Shown here one piece after another: positions 1-5,701 of a DNA stretch of 7,829 bases. Numbering within the stretch: position 1 is the stretch's first letter; the number at the start of each line of letters is the position of its first letter. The stretch is from Actinomycetota bacterium (lineage in GTDB: Bacteria > Actinomycetota > Acidimicrobiia > Acidimicrobiales > JAFATL01): positions 1-7,829 of the forward strand of contig JAFATL010000255.1 in the NCBI GenBank assembly GCA_019243975.1, read 5' to 3'. The notes beneath the pieces were generated by a model, which was not told the DNA's origin, ran no database searches, and saw only the letters and a list, made by a program, of their open reading frames with translations. Both the position numbers and the translations under genes were made by a program.

Positions 1-1
1 G

Positions 2-397
2 GCCGACCGGCAGCCGCTGCGCGAGCTGCAGGGCTGGCTGGGCGATCACCTGGACGAAGACCTGTCGGTGAGCGCCCTCGCGGAGCGCGTGAACATGAGC
101 ACCCGCACGTTCGCCCGCGCCTTCCGGGCCGAGGTCGGCACCACGCCGGCCGACTACGTCGAGCAGCTGCGGGTGGGCGCCGCCCGCCACTGGCTCGAGA
201 CCACCGATCGCGCCATCCCCGAGGTCGCCCGCGCCTGCGGCTTCGGCACCACCGAGACGATGTACCGCGCCTTCAACCGCGCCGTGCGCGTGTCCCCCGC
301 CGAATACCGCCGCCGGTTCAATCACACAGCTCCGCGCCTGAACGGCGCTCCGCGATACGCAGGGGGCCCCACCCCTGCGCGCTCGCGAACGCCCTGA
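2..397 (+). CDS. GlxA-family (AraC-type) transcriptional regulator, C-terminal part
   Basis: This is the 3' end of a gene entering from the left edge; the frame is open from base 2, leaving 131 residues and a TGA stop. The visible part is a complete AraC/XylS DNA-binding domain with two helix-turn-helix units. The first runs through LSVSALAERVNMSTRTFARAF (about residues 22-42) and the second through IPEVARACGFGTTETMYRAF. The typical ending VSPAEYRRRF follows. Phrases such as MSTRTFARAFRAEVGTTPADY are typical of GlxA-type regulators, which normally carry an N-terminal DJ-1/PfpI-like sensor domain; that half would lie outside the window, so the subfamily is inferred. About 25 residues after the domain are Pro/Arg-rich and look unstructured. 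A stand-alone DJ-1/PfpI gene starts 31 bases downstream, so the regulator probably controls or is co-transcribed with it. The ligand is unknown. Confidence 0.9.
   Translation, partial: ADRQPLRELQGWLGDHLDEDLSVSALAERVNMSTRTFARAFRAEVGTTPADYVEQLRVGAARHWLETTDRAIPEVARACGFGTTETMYRAFNRAVRVSPAEYRRRFNHTAPRLNGAPRYAGGPTPARSRTP
351..387 (+). repeat. Stem-loop at the 3' end of the regulator gene
   Basis: CGCAGGGG (358-365) and CCCCTGCG (372-379) form a perfect 8-bp stem with a 6-base loop. An outer CGCG pair (351-354 with 384-387) could extend it across a small internal loop. It lies in the last codons of the regulator, about 50 bases before the DJ-1 start. There is no T-run after it, so it is not a classical intrinsic terminator. 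It could attenuate transcription or protect the mRNA, or be a by-product of high GC. Confidence 0.45.
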
Positions 398-418
398 TCA
401 CGTCCAGCACCCACGAAC

Positions 419-423
419 GGAGA
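419..423 (+). promoter_or_regulatory. Ribosome binding site of the DJ-1/PfpI gene
   Basis: GGAGA lies 5 bases before the ATG at 429. It is a recognisable Shine-Dalgarno match and supports this start. Confidence 0.7.
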
Positions 424-428
424 CACAC

Positions 429-1076
429 ATGCAGATCGCCTTCTTCCTCTTCCCGGGTATCACCGCCCTCGACGCCGTCGGTCCCTACGAGGTGCTGCAG
501 CGCCTGCCCGGTGCGGAGGTGGTGTTCTGTGCGACCGAGCCCGGCCCGCAGCGCACCGACAACGGCGCCCTCGCCCTCACCGCCGATGCGTCGATCGACG
601 ACGTCACCTCGCCCGACGTCCTGCTGGTGCCCGGCGGGTTCGGCACCCGGGACCTGATGCACGACGAGAAGGTGCTGTCGTGGGTCAGGTCCGTGCACGA
701 AACGACGACGTGGACGACGAGCGTGTGCACGGGCTCACTCGTCCTCGCCGCCGCCGGCCTGCTCGAAGGCCTGGAGGCGACGACCTACTGGAGCCAGCTG
801 CCGACGCTCGAGAAGTACGGCGCCAAGCCCACCGGCCGCCGCGTCGTCGAGCAGGGCAAGATCGTGACCGCCGCCGGTGTGTCGTCGGGCATCGACATGG
901 CCCTCACGCTCGTCGCCCGCATCGCCGGCGACCTGGCCGCCCAGGCCATCCAGCTCGGGATCGAGTACGACCCCCAGCCCCCCTTCGACGCCGGCTCCCC
1001 CGAGAAGGCGCCGCCCGAAGCCATCGAGCTCATCCGGGCCATGGTCAATTCGAAGATGGAAGCTCCGGCGTCGTAG
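429..1076 (+). CDS. DJ-1/PfpI family protein, isonitrile hydratase-like
   Basis: The 215-residue cytosolic protein has the DJ-1/PfpI fold of the class I glutamine amidotransferase superfamily. The N-terminus FFLFPGITALDAVGPYEVL contains the GPxE signature; Glu21 matches the acid that contacts the reactive cysteine in this family. The strand VLLVPGGFGTRDL (about 64-76) and the nucleophile elbow TTSVCTGSLVLAAAGLL, with Cys100, follow. The elbow, the later TTYWSQLPTLEKYGA segment and TAAGVSSGIDMALTL closely resemble Pseudomonas isonitrile hydratase InhA, which turns isonitriles into N-formamides. The substrate here is inferred only; an unspecified DJ-1-type hydrolase or stress protein is the alternative. 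Length is usual for the group. ATG at 429 follows a good ribosome binding site. The 31-base gap to the upstream AraC regulator suggests an operon, and the 3' end overlaps the convergent metallopeptidase-like gene by 32 bases. Confidence 0.88.
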   Translation: MQIAFFLFPGITALDAVGPYEVLQRLPGAEVVFCATEPGPQRTDNGALALTADASIDDVTSPDVLLVPGGFGTRDLMHDEKVLSWVRSVHETTTWTTSVCTGSLVLAAAGLLEGLEATTYWSQLPTLEKYGAKPTGRRVVEQGKIVTAAGVSSGIDMALTLVARIAGDLAAQAIQLGIEYDPQPPFDAGSPEKAPPEAIELIRAMVNSKMEAPAS

Positions 1077-1668
1077 GTAGCTCGCCATCAGTGGTCAGGT
1101 CGATGGCCATGAGGAAGCCACGGGCGCGTTCGGCGAGGGGGTAGCGGTCGACGATGGCGTCGAAGTCGGGGCCGTGGCCGAAGACCGAGAGGTGGGCCAA
1201 CTCGTGCACGAGCACGTAGTCGAGGACCCAGCGCGGGAACGCCGCCAGCCGCGACGACACGCGGATGGCGCCGTCGGACGGAGTGCACGAGCCCCAGCGC
1301 GACTGCTGGTTGTCGGCCCACTTCACTGACGTGGGCCGGCGCAGGTCGTAGGCGGCGCACAGGTCGCGCACGCGGCGGGCCAGGTCGATGCTGTCGGCCC
1401 GGGCCCGCTTGCGCATGCGCTCGGTCATGACCTCGACCCAGTGCGCCTCCTCGGCCTTGCTCATGTTGGCCGGGATGGAGATGCGCACGACGTCGCCGCG
1501 ATGGAGGGCCTGCACGGTCTTGCGCCGGCGCTTCGACCGCACGACCTCGACCGTGAACATCGGGCCACCCGGCGGCGCGTCGAGCGCGTCAACTGCGTCG
1601 AGCGGTTCGAACGAGTCGGGCTCGAAGAGCTGCGGTTCGCTCACCCCGGAAGCGCGGTCGTCGTCCAC
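1045..1668 (-). CDS. YgjP/DUF45-type zinc metallopeptidase-like protein (M48-like)
   Basis: The 207-residue protein carries the zincin motif HELAH at residues 155-159 (Glu156 as the expected catalytic acid). A third histidine lies in the downstream FGHGPDF segment (His165). RWGSCTPSDGAIRVSSRLA (about 124-142) and WVLDYVLVHELAHL are the hallmark blocks of the YgjP-like, DUF45/SprT-related family, often labelled M48 metallopeptidase in actinobacteria. The true activity of the family is poorly defined. No signal peptide or membrane segment is seen, so it is probably cytosolic. The start is uncertain: GTG at 1668 has no clear ribosome binding site and adds an acidic, proline-rich 36-residue extension. 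ATG at 1560, just before the conserved FTVEVVRSKRRRKTVQ block, has GGGTGG 4 bases upstream. High GC at third positions in the extension argues for the longer form. It lies 64 bases downstream of the glycosyltransferase gene on the same strand and may be co-transcribed. Confidence 0.85.
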   Translation of the reverse strand: MDDDRASGVSEPQLFEPDSFEPLDAVDALDAPPGGPMFTVEVVRSKRRRKTVQALHRGDVVRISIPANMSKAEEAHWVEVMTERMRKRARADSIDLARRVRDLCAAYDLRRPTSVKWADNQQSRWGSCTPSDGAIRVSSRLAAFPRWVLDYVLVHELAHLSVFGHGPDFDAIVDRYPLAERARGFLMAIDLTTDGELPTTPELPSSN

Positions 1669-1718
1669 CCCGCCATTGTGGCCGAGGGGTGAGACAACTT
1701 CGGACCACTGTCACATTG

Positions 1719-1782
1719 GCTCGCTCCGGGTTTCACCCTGCGCTCGCTGCGCTCAGAACCCCTGAGGGGTCCCCCTTGAGCG
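1719..1782. repeat. Repeat-like, palindrome-rich segment at the end of the glycosyltransferase gene
   Basis: The segment holds the near-tandem GCGCTCGCTGCGCTC, the short hairpin GGGT-TTC-ACCC (1728-1738) and the palindrome ACCCCT-G-AGGGGT (1758-1770). On the - strand it reads through the last codons of the glycosyltransferase and its TGA (1733-1735). Its composition is typical of small dispersed extragenic palindromic repeats, but no second copy occurs in the window, so that status is inferred. Confidence 0.35.
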
Positions 1783-3067
1783 CACCAACCCGCCGCTTCC
1801 AGACGGCGAGAGCGGCGATGGCGACCAACGCGAAGACCTGTGTCTCCAGCGTCGACCAGCGCAGCGGCAGCCCGAGCAGGCCGTGGGCCGAACCCATGCT
1901 GTACGCAACGAACAGCAACGAGGCGTAGACGAACGCCACCCGCGACAGCACCGTCTGCGGACGGAGGGCGAGCAGCGGCAGCGCCCAACCGACGTACCAG
2001 GGCATGACGTAGGGCGCGGCCAGCAGGTACGCAAGCAGGAACGCCCCCATCACGACCGACGGTGAGGAGTCGAGGTGCCACCGCCGCCCCACCACCAGCA
2101 CCACGACGCCGATGACGAGCGTGGACAGTTCGGAGATGGCGAGATGCGGGTCTCGCGCCGTGACCATGGCCCAGATCGACGCGTGGCTCCAATGCGTGGC
2201 CGCATCGCGCAGCGGCTGCACGGCGGCCATGCCCCCGGCGGCCAGGTAGGCAACACCGACGAGCGCGCCCATGGTCGCGGTCATGGCGAACACCGCTCGC
2301 CGTTCCCATCGGCGCCACGCCCACACCACCGCCGCCACCGCCGCCAGCAGCGCGGTTGCTTTCACCAACCCGGCCGCGGCGAGCAGCACGCCTACGGCGA
2401 CGGGCCGGCGCTCCTGCAGCTTGAACACCGCCGCCAGCATGGAGGCGCCGACCAGGAGGTCGTTGTGCCCGCCGTTGACGATGCCCACGACGACGACGGG
2501 GTTGAGCACCAGCAACGCAATGGCCAACGGCGACGCGCCCCGACGCCACAGCATCCGGGCAATCGCGACGAGCGCCACTGCGGCCAGGCCTTGGAACGCG
2601 ACGCGCGCCAACAGGGTCGACGCGCCTGCCCCCGCCATCAACACTGCCGACACCGCCGTGAACAGGGGGCCGTAAACCGACGGCGTGTGGCGCCACCCCA
2701 CCCGCTGGTAAATCGGGTCGTGGGGGAACTGCTTGGGGAGGTGGGTGTACGGGCTCACGTGGTAGTGCGCCACCATCCGCCCGTACATGGCGTAGGACCA
2801 GACGTCCTGCGACAGATGGACGGGTCGGACGACCGCCAGGACGATCAGCGGCGCCCCGAGCACGGCGACCGTCACCATGCGGACGCCGGCGCGCCAGGCC
2901 GGCACCACCGCCACCGCGGCCAGGGGCACGAGCGCGCCGACGAGCAGCTCGAGCGAGGTCACGGGACGAAGACGCGTTCCCACCAGCAGGGCGCCGGTCG
3001 CGACTGCTGAGCCGGCGAGGAACGCCTCCCCGATCCGGCCTGTTCGGGTCACGGAGGAAGGGCGCAT
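1733..3067 (-). CDS. GT-C integral-membrane glycosyltransferase, MptB-like (polyprenol-phosphomannose-dependent alpha-1,6-mannosyltransferase family)
   Basis: From ATG at 3067 the protein has 444 residues and roughly 11-13 hydrophobic segments. The first loop carries HLSQDVWSYAMYGRMV (about 85-99), with the acidic residue typical of GT-C enzymes that use lipid-linked sugars. It is followed by SPYTHLP, HTPSVYGPLF (127-136) and NGGHNDLLVG (198-207), then GLVKATALL and a late APYVMPWYVGWALPLLAL. These blocks match MptA/MptB-like and related GT87/DUF2029 transferases, which add mannose from polyprenol-phosphate-mannose to cell-envelope glycans on the outer face of the membrane. Donor and acceptor here are inferred. 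An in-frame ATG at 3157 would add 30 residues, but those codons lack the G/C third-position bias and overlap the divergent promoter region, so it is not used. No strong ribosome binding site is visible. The C-terminal tail GDPSGVLSAASAG is encoded by a repeat-like segment. Confidence 0.75.
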   Translation of the reverse strand: MRPSSVTRTGRIGEAFLAGSAVATGALLVGTRLRPVTSLELLVGALVPLAAVAVVPAWRAGVRMVTVAVLGAPLIVLAVVRPVHLSQDVWSYAMYGRMVAHYHVSPYTHLPKQFPHDPIYQRVGWRHTPSVYGPLFTAVSAVLMAGAGASTLLARVAFQGLAAVALVAIARMLWRRGASPLAIALLVLNPVVVVGIVNGGHNDLLVGASMLAAVFKLQERRPVAVGVLLAAAGLVKATALLAAVAAVVWAWRRWERRAVFAMTATMGALVGVAYLAAGGMAAVQPLRDAATHWSHASIWAMVTARDPHLAISELSTLVIGVVVLVVGRRWHLDSSPSVVMGAFLLAYLLAAPYVMPWYVGWALPLLALRPQTVLSRVAFVYASLLFVAYSMGSAHGLLGLPLRWSTLETQVFALVAIAALAVWKRRVGALKGDPSGVLSAASAG

Positions 3068-3103
3068 GTCGAGCGTTGTGGACGGTACCCACCTCACTTG
3101 AAA

Positions 3104-3206
3104 GACAGATGAGGGCCATTTCGCCCTTGTGTCCGGTGAACGGGTGGCAATTGTCATGGCCCGTTCGGTTCATCCGCGCCGATGTCCTCACTGGGAATGG
3201 CCCGTT
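3104..3206 (+). promoter_or_regulatory. Repeat-rich leader in the divergent intergenic region
   Basis: The 155-base spacer between the divergent starts (3068-3222) holds several symmetric elements. One stem-loop pairs GACA (3104-3107) with TGTC (3130-3133) and AGGGC (3112-3116) with GCCCT (3123-3127). GAACGGG (3138-3144) can pair with CCCGTTC (3160-3166), enclosing the near-palindrome TGGCAATTGTCA (3145-3156). ATGGCCCGTT occurs twice, at 3156-3165 and 3197-3206, 41 bases apart. AACGGG could therefore pair with either CCCGTT copy. No clear -35/-10 pair was found on either strand, and no match to the c-di-GMP riboswitch core was recognised. It may be an operator region or a structured leader; neither is proven. 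Confidence 0.4.
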
Positions 3207-3222
3207 GCCGACAGAAACGAAG

Positions 3223-5616
3223 GTGAAAGGACGAAGGGGGGACGCCCGACCCACGAAGGTGGGGATCTCCGTCTATCTGGCTGCCACCTTTGGCGCCACC
3301 CTGGTCGTCCTCGTGGCCGTGCTCGGCGCCACCAGCGTGGCCACCTACAGCCGGGACCGCAGCGACGCCGCGGCCCGCCTGCAGACCTCGGCCAACACCG
3401 AGGCGCAGACGCTGTCGAACTCGCTGCGCAGCACGGTGGCCTACCTGCAGTCGACGGTGAGCGGCCCCGACATCAGCTCCCTCGACCCCGTGCGCTGCAC
3501 GAACGTCCTTGCCGGCCTGGGCGGCATGGTGCAGGGCGCCAGCATCGCGGTGGTCAAGCCGGACGGAACGCTGATCTGCGGGTCGGACGCCCGCCTGGCC
3601 GAGCCCAACCGCTTCGGCCCCCTCGAGGGCTTCCTCGCCAAGGTCGCGTCGTCGACGCAGCCGGTGATCCAGTCACCCGCTTCCGACATCATCACCGGCA
3701 ACCCTGCCCTGCTGGCTGGTGCGCCGGTCGCGGGCGCCGGCGGCAGCCGGGCCGTGTTCGTGGCGACCCTGCCGTTCAACATGCTCGTGACCGGGCCGAC
3801 GTCCTCGTTCCCCAAGGACGCGGTCTACACGGTGCTGAGCGCCGACCGGAAGATCGTGCTGACTCGCGTCCCGTCGCCGTCGCACCCGACGGGTACGACC
3901 GCGTCGTCCGGCCTGGGACGCAGCCTGCCCGGCAAGTACACGACGGTCCGTGATGTCGACGGCAAGCGCCGCATCATCCGCGACGCGGTCGTCTCCGGCA
4001 CCGGCTGGCATCTTCTCGTCGGCATGACGCCCGGCACCGCGTTCGCGGGCGCCGACCGGGACATGAACCGCAGTGTCGCCGGCGGCTTGCTGTCGATCGG
4101 CTTGCTCGTCGCCCTCGGCCTGTTGCTGCAGCGCCGGCTGGCCCGGCCCGTGCGCCGGCTGCGCGCCACCATCGAGGCAGCGAGCACCGACAACTCCGTG
4201 CGGGCCGCGCTCGAGGGCCCGGCCGAAGTGGCCGCCGTGGCCGAGGCGTTCAACTTCACCATCGCCGAGCGCCGTGCCCTCGAGGACCAGCTCGCGCACC
4301 AAGCCCTGCATGATCCGCTCACCGATCTGCCCAACCGGGCGCTTCTGTCCGACCGTCTGGCCCAGGCGCTGGCCCGGCAGAAGCGCGACAGCGGACTGGT
4401 GGCGGTGGCGTTCATGGACCTCGATCGGTTCAAGCTCATCAACGACTCCCACGGGCACCCGGCCGGCGACCGGCTGCTGGTCTCGCTCGGGCGCCGGTTG
4501 AGCACTGCCGTTCGTCCCGCCGACACCGTCGCCCGATTCGGTGGCGACGAGTTCGTCGTGCTGGCCGAAGGCCTGGCATCCCTCGACGAGGCGACAGCGA
4601 TCGCGGACCGGCTCACCACCGCCCTCAACGCGCCGTTCGACCTCGGCGGCGAGGAGATCTACCTGTCCGGCAGCGTCGGCCTCGCCATCGCGCGCGGTGA
4701 CGAGTCACCCGACCCCCACGAGCTCATCCGCAACGCCGACGCGGCGATGTACCGCGCCAAGGAGCACTTCCGCGGCGGGTTCGCCATCTACGACGACCAC
4801 ATGCACGAAGGCGTCGTCAACCGGCTGCAGACCGAGCGCGACCTGCACCGAGCGTTGAGCGAGCGCGAGCTGGTCGTGCACTACCAACCCAAGTGCTCGA
4901 TCCGCACCGGCGAGATCGTCGGGGTCGAGGCGCTGGTGCGGTGGGCCCATCCCACGCGCGGCCTCGTCAACCCCATGGAGTTCATCCCCATCGCTGAAGA
5001 GACCGGGCTCATCCAGCCGCTCGGCGAGTGGGTGCTCACCGAAGCGTGCAAGCAGGTGGCCGACTGGCACCGCCGCTTCGGCGTGCCGATCTCGGTGTCG
5101 GTCAACCTGTCGGCCCGCCAGTTGGCGCGGCCCGACCTGCCTGACACCGTGGCCCAGGTGCTGGCCGCCACGGGCGTCGATCCCTCGTCGGTATGGCTGG
5201 AGGTGACCGAGGGCAGCCTGCTCGGCGACGCCGTCGCCGCCGCCGCGTCCCTCAGTGCAATCCGCGATCTGGGCGTGCGGGTGTCGATCGACGACTTCGG
5301 CACCGGCTACTCGTCGCTCGCCTACATGCGGAACCTGCCCATCGACGAGGTGAAGATCGACCGCTCGTTCGTCAGCGACGTTGCCGAGGACCCGACCGCG
5401 GCCGCCATCGTCGCCAGCGTGGTCGGTCTGGGCCACGCCCTCGGCCTGGTCGTGGTCGCCGAGGGCGTCGAGACGGCCGCCCAGCTCGACAAGGTCCGCC
5501 AAATCGGCTGCGACCTGGCCCAGGGCTTCTACCTGAGCCGGCCCCAGACGGCGGCTGACCTGGGCGCCATGCTCGGCTCGGAGCATCCCAGCGGGCAAAT
5601 CGGCACCCGCCACTAG
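3223..5616 (+). CDS. Membrane-bound sensor GGDEF-EAL protein (c-di-GMP synthesis and breakdown)
   Basis: From GTG at 3223 the protein has 797 residues. Order: a short basic N-terminus; TM1 (about 14-38); an extracytoplasmic domain (about 40-280), probably dCache-like, with Cys92 and Cys119; TM2 (about 285-303); a HAMP-like linker; GGDEF (about 357-525); EAL (about 540-785). The GGDEF domain has DPLTDLPNR, MDLDRFK and an intact GGDEF at 440-444, plus an RPAD inhibitory I-site at 431-434, the expected five residues upstream. The EAL domain keeps EAL (569-571), VNLSARQL (Asn628), LEVTEG (Glu663), DDFGTGYSS (690-698), EVKIDRSF (Lys711), AEGVET (Glu747) and QGF. Both diguanylate cyclase and phosphodiesterase activities therefore look possible. 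The start is uncertain: in-frame TTG 3076 and ATG 3109 lie in sequence without coding bias, while GTG 3259, just before TM1, is a real alternative. The signal sensed is unknown. Confidence 0.93.
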   Translation: MKGRRGDARPTKVGISVYLAATFGATLVVLVAVLGATSVATYSRDRSDAAARLQTSANTEAQTLSNSLRSTVAYLQSTVSGPDISSLDPVRCTNVLAGLGGMVQGASIAVVKPDGTLICGSDARLAEPNRFGPLEGFLAKVASSTQPVIQSPASDIITGNPALLAGAPVAGAGGSRAVFVATLPFNMLVTGPTSSFPKDAVYTVLSADRKIVLTRVPSPSHPTGTTASSGLGRSLPGKYTTVRDVDGKRRIIRDAVVSGTGWHLLVGMTPGTAFAGADRDMNRSVAGGLLSIGLLVALGLLLQRRLARPVRRLRATIEAASTDNSVRAALEGPAEVAAVAEAFNFTIAERRALEDQLAHQALHDPLTDLPNRALLSDRLAQALARQKRDSGLVAVAFMDLDRFKLINDSHGHPAGDRLLVSLGRRLSTAVRPADTVARFGGDEFVVLAEGLASLDEATAIADRLTTALNAPFDLGGEEIYLSGSVGLAIARGDESPDPHELIRNADAAMYRAKEHFRGGFAIYDDHMHEGVVNRLQTERDLHRALSERELVVHYQPKCSIRTGEIVGVEALVRWAHPTRGLVNPMEFIPIAEETGLIQPLGEWVLTEACKQVADWHRRFGVPISVSVNLSARQLARPDLPDTVAQVLAATGVDPSSVWLEVTEGSLLGDAVAAAASLSAIRDLGVRVSIDDFGTGYSSLAYMRNLPIDEVKIDRSFVSDVAEDPTAAAIVASVVGLGHALGLVVVAEGVETAAQLDKVRQIGCDLAQGFYLSRPQTAADLGAMLGSEHPSGQIGTRH

Positions 5617-5649
5617 CCTGACCTGCCGTCCTCCGGCTCCGGGAAGAAA

Positions 5650-5663
5650 GTTGCGCGTGCAAC
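5650..5663. promoter_or_regulatory. Palindrome upstream of the pirin gene, possible operator
   Basis: GTTGC-GCGT-GCAAC is a perfect inverted repeat with a 4-base centre. It ends 38 bases before the pirin ATG and just upstream of TACCTT (5669-5674), a possible -10 box. No good -35 box was seen. The geometry would suit a dimeric repressor such as a MarR- or TetR-type protein; the identity is inference. Confidence 0.35.
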
Positions 5664-5689
5664 GGTTCTACCTTCTGAACTGAGGACTG

Positions 5690-5695
5690 GGAGGG
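5690..5695 (+). promoter_or_regulatory. Ribosome binding site of the pirin gene
   Basis: GGAGGG lies 6 bases before the ATG at 5702. It is the strongest Shine-Dalgarno match in the window and fixes the start. Confidence 0.8.
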
Positions 5696-5701
5696 AAAGA
5701 A

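Noticed and set aside
2075..3010. 311-codon + strand open frame antisense to the glycosyltransferase
   Set aside because: The His/Arg/Gln-rich composition is what antisense of a hydrophobic GC-rich gene gives; no domain, no ribosome binding site.
3104..3222. c-di-GMP (GEMM) riboswitch upstream of the GGDEF-EAL gene
   Set aside because: The leader is structured, but I could not find the conserved GEMM-I or GEMM-II core sequences or the tetraloop/receptor pattern.
1641..3254. Long 537-codon - strand open frame overlapping the glycosyltransferase in another frame
   Set aside because: Its product is Arg/Gly-rich with no recognisable domain, while the alternative frame gives a clean membrane protein with conserved GT-C blocks. 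It is a high-GC shadow frame.
5617..5649. Possible terminator after the GGDEF-EAL gene
   Set aside because: Only short CCGG repeats are present, with no stable stem and no T-run.
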